From Hansfordia pulvinata (taxonomy: Eukaryota; Ascomycota; Sordariomycetes; Xylariales): 64,000 nucleotides of DNA. Numbering within the stretch: the stretch's first letter is position 1; every line of letters begins with the position of its first letter. The notes under the pieces are model-generated. The model saw only the letters and a list, made by a program, of their open reading frames with translations, was not told where the DNA came from and made no database searches. Made by a program: the position numbers and the translations under genes. The stretch is taken from positions 1 through 64,000 of the forward strand of contig BJKQ01000024.1 of assembly GCA_006538405.1 (NCBI GenBank), written 5' to 3'. Below, in pieces: positions 1 to 11,933 of this stretch.

Positions 1-2508
1 AAGAGGCGCTTGGAGCTGCGTGATAGCTAGCCATGGAACTCGGGCTTCGTTTGCTACAAACAATCCACTAATAAATCAAAAGGTTCCACTATGGGAATCA
101 ATCTAGGGTTTTCAACCGGTTAAGTATGAGTGAAACACTGTTGTCGCATCTAAGGCCTTATGACCGGCAGCATAATTTGGAATTGAAAGATTGAGAAGAA
201 GAAAAGAAAAACCATCACCAGGCTTGGAAGCATCAATTTGTGCCTCATCAGACGAGGATAGACTTCCCAAAATGACTATCTTCACAATTCAAAGCGCTTG
301 GGGGTGTCTGCTCAGGCATCTCTTGTTGGTGATGTGTGACTCTGAGGCTTGCATTAGCTTGTTTTAGCTTCTACTCCATGTTAGGGTATCCTGATCCAAT
401 TTGCGGGCCCCTTGTTGGTCGTATATGTCGCTAATACTAACGAAGCCGGCTGCTCACTTGACTAGTCTCAAACGGTTGGTTAGAACTTGTCAAAATGCGC
501 GGTTTAGGTCCAACACCAACATCGCCAACATCACCAACGTGGGTTTAGAAGCACTTCTAGCAACCATCTATCTGACCGAAATCTTTGTCTCATTTCCAGC
601 CTCCAATCGCAACGTGTATCTGCACGTTCAAGAGAACAGCCATTACCTGTTTTCCCCGATCCAGAAAAAGTCAAGAACAGGCAAGCTACATTCTGCAGTC
701 TTGAAGGGTGTTTTCTTTCGAGACCGAAATAGTAATTCGGTTAAAAAGAGCGTCGTTTACTAAACTAAACCCCGATTCGTACGTACGCACATGCAAGTCG
801 TATTACTATCCGGCCGAGCTTACCATTTGTTCCGCGATTTGTGGGACCGCGCCACAACATTTCGATCTCTAGCCCACTAACTCTTGTTGGCCGTTCCAGG
901 ACTAGGCAATGTCACATTATTACTTGTGTGTTGGCGCTAGCATAGATATGGAGCATCTCATACTCCACTATCCTTATCCATGTCAATCGCCCAGCCAGGA
1001 AGCAGTGGCGTCATGTCCTACAGTACAGGGATTCTTTCTCTCGTAGCGCTATCTGGTGAACTAAGTTGTTCCAGTCTTCTCGGAACTAATGTAACATCAA
1101 TAGAACTGTGATTTCACCCTGGACAGGAGCATATGGTGACGTGCCACAGCCAACTGATCATATCCGAGTGGTGTCTGTCGTCGTTGTTGTCATGTGCAAT
1201 TACATCTTGGCTTCCGTCAAGTCGAGTGATGCAGCATTGTAAATCCGTTAGGTTTGGCACTGCCACTATTTTCCATGTCACTTGGCACCCACACGCCCAC
1301 TCTCCACACTCTTCACAGGACGGTCACGTGAGTTCCAGTACAGACAAAATAGCGAGAGAACAAGGTAGCAAACTTCCAAATTCGCGGCTCAAATCATGTC
1401 TTCGACTTGACTTCTTTCCACCTCTGAAAAAATGGTATAGTTGACTTGTAAGGATACATATAGATGATTGAGGCTATCGGAGCTGTCCCAGAACATTGTC
1501 TCTACGTCGTCACGCTTGTATTGTACATATTCGTAGGGTTTGTCATCTGTCAAACCCTCAATAAATATCCCCTTATTCTTTGCCGGAATTTTTCATCGGC
1601 GAAAATCTTGCTCACAAGGAGAGGCCCCGATCCGGATCGAATGTCTTACAGCTGGAGCTGGACCCGCGGTGCAGGAAGCTCCAGTATGCTCGACAAGCCC
1701 GCATATAATCTACAAATATCCCAGCGTTTTGAACAATGCCTTCGATTAAACCATGTAGTAAACTGACAGCTATCTTGATAGCTGACCATACAGGGACCAA
1801 GCTCCGAACGGCGTGTCACCCACGGCGTTTTGCGTCAGAAAGTCGTCATTTCGAGGGCGGGCTTGAAGCGAAGAGATGCTTCGCAATCGACGAGGGAAAC
1901 GTATTTTTTGGACCTACATGTGAGCACAAAGTCTATTGCGTTTGGATCCTGGTGGTCGGTTGTGATAAAGTTCGCCATGCATTGTGATATCTTCGCCCCT
2001 GATGACCTGGACAACGGACGGCTTTTTGTGCCCGAGGTGGTCGAATATCTGATAAACAGCGCCCAGTGCCTTCAAATATAGTTGGCGAGGGCTTGCATTG
2101 ATTTGAAGCCAGTGACCCATGGTTGCAACAACAGGGTTCATAATTTGATTTCATCAACCGTCGACTCTTTCAGAGACGCTGGCACGTAACACACGAAGTA
2201 TGACCTGCTTTGGACGTGAGTTGTACCAGGTTCCACAAATCGTCTGGCCATGCTCCACCTGCCCCACTGGTAGTGACCAAGACCTGAAAACGGACACGCT
2301 GCAAGGTCCACCAGGTTCGGAAAACCGATTCCAGGCGCAACAAAAACCACGTTCGTCGATTGGTGCTTCATCTGCGTTCTCCACGCAGATATAACTATCG
2401 CACCCGGAGCCGAAGAAAAAAATAACAGAAGCTCGCCATAAAGCGAACACCTTATTGAAAAGCAGAGGTCTTGCTCACTGAGTCGCTTCATGTCATTTCA
2501 ACTGAACG
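1..2508. other. Gene-poor stretch
   Basis: I see only short, mutually overlapping reading frames here, none with a recognisable domain, a sensible start context or a splice structure that extends it. Minus-strand frames between about 1914 and 2491 are the longest, but they overlap each other in two frames and resemble nothing I know. The stretch may hold untranslated leader or decayed sequence of the gene that starts downstream. Confidence 0.5.
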
Positions 2509-2719
2509 ATGTTGCGCTCACGTCGCAAGAACGACGAGACTGTCTTTGATAAAGACCAGTTCGAATTTTTGGAGAAGCTGAGAAAGGCAAAGAGTGCCTA
2601 TGACATACGCAAGAATACGAGATTGTCTTGTCCAAGAAGAAGAATGCCGATGGAAATCTCACCCAAGAGGCTTGCAATGACATTCTGGTTGGATCCGAGG
2701 CCATTCCAGAAAAGGCAAG

Positions 2720-4546
2720 ATGTCCAGGCCTCCACCCTACCTAAAAGGCGCTAACGACGCGACAGAAAAGGAAGGTCAACGTGCTCAAACGGGCCTTTCC
2801 GCGACGAAACGCAGTCGTTTGGAACGCGATCAGTCAGAGGAAGAGATTCGACAAAGGCCAGCTGTCAGCCGCCCGATAAAACAGTTGCGCTCAGAGATTT
2901 CCACTGAAAAAAGGGAGCACCAAGCATCTGACACTGGGGTCGAAATCAGAGAAGGACCTTCTTTGGGTCGCCCGAACAAGAAATTCCGCCCGGATGCTCC
3001 TCCGTCGAAGCGAGGGCGTCAAGATTCAGATCTTGAAGTGAAGATCAGAGAAGCACCTTCAACCAACCGCCCGAGCAAGAAATCCCGCCCTGAGCTAGCA
3101 AAGAAACTTGATCAGCACACCGAGGCTTCACATCCACAGGCGGTTACTGTGGCTACTCAGGAAGGGAAAAAGCTCACGAAGCCCTTTTCCAAGTTTGCCG
3201 GCGAGAAAGGTATTTTCAGCTCTTTCGGTAACTCAGATACTCGCGGTGAGCGTGCCAGGTCTCCAAGGGTCGCTCTTCAGCAACAGCCAGTTCACGATGG
3301 CCCTCCTGCAAGAGACGGCCAAGACAGGTCACCGGTTGACCGGAGTACGAAAGGGCATTTGCCACAAAGTCGCCAAAGATTTCAATCCCACGTTGAAAGC
3401 GGCGCGGAATCGGAAGAAACGCAGCAAAAAGTCCAGGCCCGACGCTCCCCAGGTCTCTTACCTCGACAACAGACAATTCCAAATGGGCCGTCCCAGGACG
3501 AAAGAGGCATGAGGACAGGAGCCGTTCAATCTTTAGTTTCTATGACTAAGTCGGGACACTCGCAACCAAGCTTACTTGATGACCACAACCTTGAAAAAAT
3601 CTTGAAATCGTTCCCGCCTAGGCTTCCCACGGGAGAGGAACTGCAGAACACCGTTTCCAGCCAAGCCGTTGAGAAAATGCATTACTTGGATATTGTCTCC
3701 GGGACAAAAGTCGATGCACTCATTATTGGGCTCACGCCACGCGGCCAGCTTCTGGTTGCATTCCAGGGCAGAAACCCAGACTTTCCTGGGTATCAAGCAG
3801 GTGCACTAGTTCCTGCGTCTGAATGTCGACAGGAAAAGACGGCTTGGATCGCAAGTCGCGGCTCATCACCTTTGGAGTATCGGACTGCTGATAGCTTCAG
3901 TGGGAAAAAGTTTTCTGACTTCGACTTACTCCTTGTTGCCAGCGCCCCAGATCGAGGCAACGTGAGCAAGGAACGGGTGGTTTATCCCGTCACTGTCATT
4001 TTGGGGAAATTCCGGGATGAGGATTTCGTCACCATCACTCTGAGATCTACGTTCAACTGGGTTTATGGCCAGAGGAAAACAGAATTTACGTACGCAAGGC
4101 ACCGAGCCCGAGATGGCACCCCACAGCCTCATGCGGCTATCTCGAAGGGCTTGATCCCGGACTCAACCGGCATGTTGCCGTTCGAAGCGCCAGTGCTGGT
4201 ACAGTCTATAGAAGACACCAACAAAGTCAAACCAACAACCTATCAATCGATAACACCAAGTGCGGGGCGAGGGTTCGCACGAACAGTGTCAAGATCTCCC
4301 GCTTCGGACCAAGAAATGTCGGACGTAGAGTCAGACTCCAGCGTCCACCAGCAGTCCAAGGGAGGCTGGACCCCCCGTTCTGGAACAACAGCTGTCACTT
4401 CTCCATCACAGACGCCTGATCGCACCCTTACCGCGACAGACTCCAAACATCCGATGGTGGGTGGTTCCAGATCTTCTCCCAAGAGGCCAGGCAGGAGAGT
4501 TCGCTACGACCTGGAAGCTCCTGCTTCGGATTCGGGGGGCGATTAG
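2720..4546 (+). CDS. Hypothetical low-complexity, probably nuclear protein
   Basis: Not recognised. The 608-residue protein starts at the first ATG of its frame; the frame itself opens at 2681. The first ~250 residues are charged and Lys/Arg/Ser/Pro-rich, with a motif of the form RPxKKxRP repeated about every 35 residues, which looks like repeated basic nuclear-localisation-type patches. Residues ~300-470 are less biased and could fold. The last ~120 residues are again Ser/Pro-rich and acidic/basic. Just upstream (2509-2719) two other frames carry coding-like stretches (charged helix to about 2608, then a second frame to about 2718), so the 5' end may be frame-shifted or hold an unrecognised exon. 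The next gene, also on +, starts 760 bp downstream. Function unknown. Confidence 0.6.
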   Translation: MSRPPPYLKGANDATEKEGQRAQTGLSATKRSRLERDQSEEEIRQRPAVSRPIKQLRSEISTEKREHQASDTGVEIREGPSLGRPNKKFRPDAPPSKRGRQDSDLEVKIREAPSTNRPSKKSRPELAKKLDQHTEASHPQAVTVATQEGKKLTKPFSKFAGEKGIFSSFGNSDTRGERARSPRVALQQQPVHDGPPARDGQDRSPVDRSTKGHLPQSRQRFQSHVESGAESEETQQKVQARRSPGLLPRQQTIPNGPSQDERGMRTGAVQSLVSMTKSGHSQPSLLDDHNLEKILKSFPPRLPTGEELQNTVSSQAVEKMHYLDIVSGTKVDALIIGLTPRGQLLVAFQGRNPDFPGYQAGALVPASECRQEKTAWIASRGSSPLEYRTADSFSGKKFSDFDLLLVASAPDRGNVSKERVVYPVTVILGKFRDEDFVTITLRSTFNWVYGQRKTEFTYARHRARDGTPQPHAAISKGLIPDSTGMLPFEAPVLVQSIEDTNKVKPTTYQSITPSAGRGFARTVSRSPASDQEMSDVESDSSVHQQSKGGWTPRSGTTAVTSPSQTPDRTLTATDSKHPMVGGSRSSPKRPGRRVRYDLEAPASDSGGD

Positions 4547-5240
4547 TACACAGAAGCGGTAAGTTTCACGTTCTAAGTCAAATTGGTGTTCGCGCCTGTT
4601 CCCAAGCACCTACTAATTCACGAACAGTGTCTGATTTACCATTATCGTCTGTCTTTCTGTTATTTACCCGCGTCTGTTTCCGTTCGTCACTGCTGTATTT
4701 GACTGGTACTCACATGTAGCTGGTTCTCACTGTTTGTGTATGTGGGTTTTGTGCATTCTTATCATATTCGCCTGTCGCTACCACACTTCGACGTTTTCGG
4801 TCCAGTTTAGTTTATACACTGTCGCTACCACTAAATTCAATTCGTCCTTGCTGAACGTAATACATTCACATCGTGGCCTGCATGATAGCGGCCCTGATCC
4901 GCGCTAATATCTGATATTTAAAGATTTGATATGTCTGACAATGGCAAGTTGTTGCATGAAAGTCGAGGTTCGGCACGGATCCCAGCTTCTCACGTGAACA
5001 CACAGCCCATGCGGGATGCGGAGATTTCTGGGTCATATGATTGGAGGGCTGCTACTATAGACCCATTTTAATCTAAAACCTGCCAGCGAAGGCAAATGGT
5101 GCCAGCTGCGAGCTACTGGCGATGACGCGTTACTGTAGCGGTACGGCCTTGCCATCCACAGAATTTGACCAACCTACCGCTGATGGATCGCTGTAAAGCC
5201 AACGCGGCGGCCCTGAAGGCATCGGAAGGCTCCCCCATCT
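4547..5240. other. Intergenic region
   Basis: No supported gene. It should contain the 3' end of the preceding transcript and the promoter of the zinc-finger/JmjC gene. It ends at a 16-bp tandem repeat. Confidence 0.4.
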
Positions 5241-5288
5241 CGTCGGCCACGTTCCTCGTCGGCCACGTTCCTCGTCGGCCACGTTCCT
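5241..5288 (+). repeat. 16-bp tandem repeat, three copies
   Basis: The unit CGTCGGCCACGTTCCT is repeated three times without a mismatch, ending 21 bp before the ATG of the zinc-finger/JmjC gene. Each unit holds a CACGT core, which resembles half of an E-box type site. A role in regulation is only inference from its position in the presumed leader or proximal promoter. Confidence 0.85.
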
Positions 5289-5309
5289 CGCCGTCTCCGG
5301 GACACCATC

Positions 5310-6768
5310 ATGAGTGTCCAACAATGCAGCTTGTGCCTCCAGAAATGCAGCCAAAATTCCTTCCCTCGCCACCAGCGACAACCTCATGCCCGCTGCAACC
5401 GATGTCTGGTAGTTTTCTACGGGGCCAAAGCTCGACGCCACAATTGCGCCCGGCGAGATCCCGGGCGCCAATGCACCCTCTGCAAGGCATCATTTGTCAG
5501 AAGCAATGCCCTGGAGAAGCATATCAAACTGGCTCATGAACCGGTCCGATGTGGGAAAGTGATTCTTCAGAGTCAGGCAAAGTCACACATTCTTAACTGT
5601 CACATCTGCAGTCAGTGGTCCAACGTCGTTCAGAAATATCGTCGGAGCGCAGAAGCAGCCATACAAACGGCGAAAAGCGATCTTGGCAGTCTGCTCGATG
5701 ATGCTTCAAGCCAGTCTCGCCTGCAGAAGGAGGGCCCTGCCTTCCTTGAGATCATTCAAAAATGTACTGTCGGACATCCTTTATCGGCAGCCGGCTACAT
5801 GTCGAAAGACAACTTTGACGACGATGAATTTGTTGTTTGCTCAAACGAAGAAGCGAGAAGCATATTGGAGAAGTCAAGCCCAAAAGTACCACTCATGATC
5901 CCCGCAGAGCTGAATGAAAATATGTTCTGTCTTTCTATGGATTCCTTCGTCACATATCTATCGTCCTTCCCAACTCTCGACGTTCACGACTTCCAACAAA
6001 GATATGACAGATCTACCTCGTTGGCTACCCCCAAGTCCTTGCCATCACGAACGGCCATCCGAAAATTGCAAGACCCGGCTCACGGTCCCATCAACATGTT
6101 GAATCTTGGTGGCTGCAAGCCCCATCCGACTCCATCTTGCCTGACTTCATTGCCCTCTTACTCTGTCATGGAAATCGCCAAGACGGAGAGTGGGAAGATG
6201 GATTCACCCGTCGCAATAGACTTGCTTGAATCGACGCGATTCCAATTATGTGCCAAGAAAGGCGCTTTTTCGATGCCACACATTGATCGTCATGGCGTCA
6301 TGACCACGGTGTTCACCGACTGCGGCGAGAAGCTGTGGCCAGTGTGGCATTCACGCATCCTTTCGGACTGGGCATCATCGAGCACGATGCAGCTAGGAGC
6401 TCCTATAGGGATCTATCTGTATCCCGGATGCCTTCTCATTCAGCCAAGCGCGACAATCCATGCACCGTATTCCCTTACTAACGTGGTCATGAGTGGAACT
6501 ATGCACTGGGACAGCAGGGAAATCCTACGAGTTCTGCAGCTGTCGAAGCTGGAGGCGAAATTCCCATTCGTCACCAACGAAGATACCGCGATGGATTTCA
6601 TTCCGAAAATAAGACATATTTTGAAACTTTGGGAGAAAGAGTGTTTGCCCTGGTCATGGGGCTCTACCGTTGATATCGAAGAATGCAGAAAGATTGTCAA
6701 GGTATGTACCTGCTCACTGTTACTGGCTCGTCTCTAATCTGAATTAGTGGTTTGAGAATTTCAGTTAG
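5310..6768 (+). CDS. C2H2 zinc-finger/JmjC-domain protein
   Basis: About 470 residues in two exons (5310-6701 and 6748-6768). The 46-bp phase-0 intron has a GTATGT donor, a CTAAT branch-like site and a TTAG acceptor, and adds a short tail ending in WFENFS. The N-terminus is Cys/His-rich; one classical C2H2 finger is at residues 55-76 (C55, C58, H71, H76). Residues ~310-405 form a JmjC-type double-stranded beta-helix core: the iron-binding HxD is H324/D326 and the distal histidine is H384 in the motif SATIHAPYS. JmjC enzymes are Fe(II)/2-oxoglutarate oxygenases, many acting on histone lysines, so a chromatin or DNA-targeted oxygenase is the inference. A decayed paralogue lies at 32.6-33.4 kb on the other strand and keeps the same intron position. 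In both places a transthyretin-like gene follows. Substrate unknown. Confidence 0.8.
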
Positions 6769-7076
6769 CCGGTTCTCTTTCTGAGCAGCGATAAGTTATC
6801 GTTGCCGCAGGCAAATGAACATGGTTCCTGGTGTTTTTCGATTTCTTTGCGATTTCAGCACGGTCTTGTCATTTTCTTCTGTCCTGGTGCTGAAAGTCAT
6901 ATCTACTGGTTCCATTTTTGTTGCAAGTTACACTGTTGCAGGAATTGGGAACAGTTTTTGGTCAAGCGCCGTGGCCCCACTCCGTCAGCAGATCAGGAAA
7001 CGGTTTTGAGTACTATCCTGTAGGAATTATAATCCCTTGGTGGTATGGTAATGGACAGGCGTTCCCTCATGCTGAC

Positions 7077-7742
7077 ATGAGCATTATTTCGCTGAGCTCT
7101 TGCACTACCATTGCCATTGATTTGACTGCTGTCGCGATGGATATCACTTGCCAAGTACTTACAAAATCACAGAAGCCTGTTGTGGGCATGCGTGTCAGGC
7201 TTGCGTGCTTGGCGCTATCGACCTATTACGAAGGAATCACTTCTCCTAACGGCCTCGTCGATCATTGGAAACAGCCATGCATGCCAACAGCTTCAATCCT
7301 AGGCACCGATCCTGTGTGCTCTGTTGTATTCGCCATTGCTGAATACGCAGGAAACGCCCCCTGGCCCACCATTCAGGTCGACCTTGCATGGACGAAGCCC
7401 CTCCACCATTTTGTTTTACTTTGTTGCGATGATCAGAGCTACAGTGTGAGCACCTCCACCAATGAGCCCCTGATGCTCTTAGCGCCAACACCAAGTCCCG
7501 TGGGCGTTCAACGGGAACCCCATGCTGTGCAGTCGTCAATGTTGTCACCAATGGAAGGGGTTCAATTTGTGGGGGATGACAGGGTTACCTCGGAAAGACG
7601 TGCTTTTGATGGGGCAGCGGCTCGCCGACCAGGTCGCGGAAGGGGCGGGCGCCAGGCTGCAGGACTGAAACGGGGCAACAAGGAGTTCGACGATGAAGAG
7701 CTTGGTGATGCCAAAGGGGGGAAACGAGCGCGACATACCTAG
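7077..7742 (+). CDS. Transthyretin/hydroxyisourate-hydrolase-like protein, active site lost
   Basis: About 221 residues from the ATG at 7077; a second ATG at 7137 is possible, but similarity to the paralogue begins before it. Residues ~22-128 follow the HIUase/transthyretin pattern: first strand DITCQVL, a GMRVRL strand, an SPNGLVDHW turn, a VVFAIAEY helix/strand segment, then HHFVLLCC and SYSVSTST where the family has HVPLLLSP and YSTYRGS. Family catalytic positions are replaced: Gln26 stands for the first histidine, Phe for the second, and the YRGS end is absent. I infer a binding or scaffold role, not urate breakdown. The ~90-residue tail is disordered and ends in an Arg/Gly- and Lys-rich, nuclear-looking segment. 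It lies ~310 bp after the zinc-finger/JmjC gene on the same strand, and the same neighbour relation recurs at 32 kb. Confidence 0.6.
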   Translation: MSIISLSSCTTIAIDLTAVAMDITCQVLTKSQKPVVGMRVRLACLALSTYYEGITSPNGLVDHWKQPCMPTASILGTDPVCSVVFAIAEYAGNAPWPTIQVDLAWTKPLHHFVLLCCDDQSYSVSTSTNEPLMLLAPTPSPVGVQREPHAVQSSMLSPMEGVQFVGDDRVTSERRAFDGAAARRPGRGRGGRQAAGLKRGNKEFDDEELGDAKGGKRARHT

Positions 7743-9080
7743 CAGGGACAGGGCGCGCATGGTGTTGGGACACATCGCGTAGCCCAAGAGTTGTCTTGTG
7801 CATGAGCATCGTCCAGCTGGCTAGGCAAAATGTTCACTTGGAGGAGTCCTTCGGATGCGGGCTGCATGCATGTTTGTCTGATTTAACAGGCTGGTACTGA
7901 TGTATTTACCTAACCATTTTTTCCATTGGTCCATTTTTGACTCGATAAAAGTCGTGCAAGCATTTATGCAGCCGATGTTCTACAAACAAGATAAGGGATC
8001 ATTGGTCATGACTAGGCATGAGCACCTGCCTCATTGATCTCTCAGAGCACGACTTGAAAGTTGGCTGGTGGAGCGGCATGCTTCACGCTTATGCAGTGTA
8101 ACTACCTTCGCATATGATGACCGAAATCAATAACCAACACGAAGTAGGTTTGCAGACACGTTGGCCACAGTTAGGCTCACACTAGTCCAGATGCACGATA
8201 CGATAGGATGATGCAATATGCTTGACTGCCATCTTTGCGATAGCTGCAAATGACCGCGGTCGAGTCCGATTTCTTTTCACTGTGCAAACGAGCCAGATTA
8301 AGCATCAGTCTCCCCTCAATCCCAGTACTAACATCAAATATCTAGGATCACGCCTGCGCCTGCATCTGACATCCAGACTCATCGAAATTAACTTCACTTT
8401 GACGGTCAATGTGGAGCTTTGGTTAGTGAGGCTGGGAGGGACGCTCAACCGCCGAAGTTCATGCAACTAAAAGTTAGAAATGGTGTCGCTCTCGCTGTCA
8501 GTGTCAGATTCAAAGGCACTGGGACCTCTTCATGTCGTCCACCTCGTGGGCGCCTCCCTGATGGCCTCTCCGCCCAACAGCGCTTTTTCTATGTGAAGAT
8601 AACTGCTTCTCGTGTAATATAAAATCTCCTGTGACGAACCGTCGTTGGACATTTCGGGTGTCTGCCCAATCTCTCACAGAAACAAACGGGCTTTATCTGC
8701 TTGCCACTAAACACGGCGGTACAGTCAATACTTGGTTTGACATGGGGGGGGCTGACGTGAGAAAAGATAAAGACGTTCCAAGTCATTCATAAATATACTT
8801 GCGCTGGCTTGTGGGCCATTTCTCCATAAGACGACAGGAATGCACTTGAACAGAAACCGAAAACAGTAAAACGTCAGGCTGAATTGGCTTAAAGTACGTT
8901 AGGCGGTTATCGGCATTCAGAGTCGCCCGCAAGTTAAAAAGAGAATGGCAGAAAATGGCATTTGTGGGGGTGATCCACTATGGCCAAATTCGGTCTTTTC
9001 TACCAATGCGCTGTGCACAGCCATACCAGCACGGAATGAAGGTACGTATGCTTCTACATAGATAATATGGATCGCCAATT
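7743..9080. other. Intergenic region
   Basis: Short overlapping frames only, none recognisable. The last few hundred bases probably hold the promoter of the ferric reductase gene. Confidence 0.4.
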
Positions 9081-10850
9081 ATGACCATTCGAGGCTTAAT
9101 TGTAAGTCTCACCTTCACAATGGAGCCTTCAGTCGTCTATGGACTGACGCTTGCGTCCATCATTATTCTATTCACGCTGCGACCGATCGCCCTTCTTATT
9201 GTCGCTAGATTTGGTCACGCCTTCAGGTCCCACGTTCAATACCCACTCGTCATCTCGCGCAACGGCTACACGGGAAGCATCAGCCGTTTGGAGGTGATTT
9301 ATCTTACAGTATATCTCGCTATAAATGGCCTAGTCCTTGGCTACTCAGTCCGAGACCGGTCTAGTTTATCAAAACGTGCCGCTTTCGCTGCTTTGGTCAA
9401 CCTAGTTCCTTTGTACTTCAGAGGGAGGACAAATCCCCTCATGAGCTTTATCGGGTTTCCATTACCACACTATTATCTTGCACATCATTGGTTCGGGAGA
9501 GTAGCTATCATTGAAGCTCTTATTCATGCTGTCATATCGCTACTGCCTCCTCAATCTTACCCTGAGATGACCACTTCGGGATACTGTGTAAGTACCTCGC
9601 TTCTTCGGTTCTGATTAGAATTACTGACACTCCATATAAGGCCTCTTTGTCGCTACTCCTCATCGGTCTTGCGTCCATTTGCATTGTCCGCCGCATACAC
9701 CATGATCTGTTTCGGAGGATCCATTTTGTCCTCTCTTTATTCATTCTTGCCTCTGTCATGTGGCATGTCTTCTCGCTGCCGGGCCCCCTGGCAAAGGTGA
9801 TTGCGAGCTGCTCATGTGGTTTCTGGGCTTTCACTACAATCTTTCGCTTAACCCGATGCTTATATATCGGCAGCGCCAGGGTCGATGTAAGGGCCACCCA
9901 GGATCTCCTACACGCTCGAGTGGAGAATCGTCGAGGGTTGGTCGTCTACCCAGGATGCTACTTTTACCTGTATTTTCACCATGGACCCTTCAGGTATAGG
10001 GCGCAGGGCCTGCCTATGACAGTTGCATGGTGGACCCCAGGAAGAGGTGAAGACAGTCGGTCCTCTATACTTTTCCTCATGAAAAGACAGGGATCTGTGG
10101 AGGGATTGTTTCAAAAGCCTGAAAGCCTACGCAGCGTGCTTCTTGACGGGCCCTATGGACAAGACCTCAAGCTTTATCGCTTTGAAAACGTCATTCTAGC
10201 TGCCAAGGGAGCTGGAATAGCGGGCGTACTACCATACGCACTCGACCTTGCACGACGTCAGGCTCACGACACCGAGTTGCGAAAGCTTCAAAATGAGTCG
10301 AGAACCCATTCAGCAAATCGTCCATTTCGTGATAAAACACGAAAGATAGATCTTTTCTGGATTCTGGAGCAAAACTCACAGCAAAAATGGCTTCGGGACG
10401 AGCTGCAGTCTCTACAACAGCTTGACCCGTCCAATGTATATGTTTCTGCTATGGCCCATGGGGATTCATTATTGCTAATACTTCACAGAGGCTCTTCTGC
10501 ATTTGGTGCATCTACCCATCTCCACAGCGGCGCAGTCCTCCTTTTGCTCCCAACGCATATTGGCATTGTCTGTATCCAAACCAGAGCTCCAATATATATG
10601 ACCAAGGTATCTATAAAGAGATAAGTGCTGGTATCAAGTCGCCAGGTAGAAGTATCGTTGTCGGTAAGTTCACGGTGGGGGATTTAAATCTTATTTGTCT
10701 GTGTACTGACGATTCTCAGCATGTGGTGATGCGGGATTCGCGGGTCGCATTAGGGAGGAGGCAATTCAAAATGCCGACATCCACTTTGCTGAGGTTGAAT
10801 ACAGGCCCGGACAGATAGAGAAAGGAGGAAATGGGGTAGCTGGTTTGTGA
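9081..10850 (+). CDS. Ferric-chelate reductase (FRE/NOX-type flavocytochrome)
   Basis: Four exons fit: 9081-9587, 9641-10435, 10489-10663 and 10720-10850, with introns of 53, 53 and 56 bp, GTAAGT or GTATAT donors and clean AG acceptors. The product is about 535 residues. An N-terminal membrane part has several hydrophobic helices and the two haem-ligand helix patterns: AHHWFGR with IHA, then RRIH with MWH. Next come an FAD-binding barrel and an NADPH-binding part (DGPYG, then a Gly/Ala-rich AAKGAGIAGVLPY nucleotide loop), closing with VVACGDAGFA, the C-terminal motif of the family. Such enzymes sit in the plasma membrane and reduce Fe(III) or Cu(II) chelates outside with cytosolic NADPH. The FAD motif usually written HPFT is here LPMT. 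An internal ATG at 9120 is an alternative start. No siderophore or permease genes adjoin it. Confidence 0.85.
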
Positions 10851-11933
10851 AATTACTTGGCATTTTTGACAGTATAGAGCCCTGGACTCTTGCGAAAGTC
10901 GAGTAATCTTAAGCAAAACGGCTTGAAACAGAACAGCAAGTTTTCTGAATCGTTTCTGAGTTGTCTACGGAAGGGATCGAGGAGTGTGTGAGAAATTACG
11001 AATAAGGGTCGGAGAGCGATGGAAGATGAAGATCCCCTCTGCGGGTTGCCTAGGGTGCATTCAAACTCATTTTACATGCCTGGAGTCACATATTTTGAAG
11101 GAATGCGCGACGTAAAAACAGTTACACACTTCACGACGCCAGGAGCAACGAGGGCAATACCATCGATAGGAGTTCGGGGGCCCGAGTCAATATATTAACC
11201 AAAACAACCGTTTCTTCAAAAATTGTAATTTCAAAGTCCATCTTGCTTCGCAAAATTGTCAGCTACGGGATCGGAAGTACCTCCACCTCTAGGAAGCTTC
11301 AGGATGCCCTACCAATCATGGCCAGCCCTGAACATGGCAGTAACCTGTAGGTCACCGTTGCCAGCTTACAAATAGCTTACTACGTCTCTCTATAGAACTT
11401 GGAGATTCTCGCAACCACTGAAAAAATCTCACCTGGCACGATCATTTGCATCATTGAGTCACATGTTGACTTGAATGCTCCGTAAAGCGATGAGACTGCG
11501 TTGCGCTCAATTTTCGCGGTTGGTATGACGGTTTCAGAGGCAACAAAATAAAAATTAGATTTACTGGGTCCGCGCATGGATCGCTAAATAGGCTCCAGAT
11601 GCGCTAAGATAGCCCAGAAAGCTCGCTAAAACATGGCACGACTGAGGTTCTTCTTCTGTCCCTTAGTGCAGAGGCGTGCTTTCACCAAGCAAGCCTAAGT
11701 TCCTCGCCCACTGCGACCTGTCGAGGCGAGCGATGCGAAAGCAGAAAGGCAACGAAATACTCAGAGTCGGTTTTCCATAAAGTATGCATCGATTGCCATT
11801 AAGACTTAAGCCGGGATTTTTCATTTAACTGAACGGTCGAAGTTTGTGCTGGAATTAGTTTTGTAGTCATGTTCAAAGTCCAGCTCTAGGGCTACATTCT
11901 GGCAGAGCCCAGTGTTTCATCATTCATACAAGA
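10851..11933. other. Intergenic region between convergent genes
   Basis: No supported gene. It lies between the 3' ends of the ferric reductase (+) and the nuclease/kinase-like gene (-), so it should contain both 3' untranslated regions. Confidence 0.4.
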
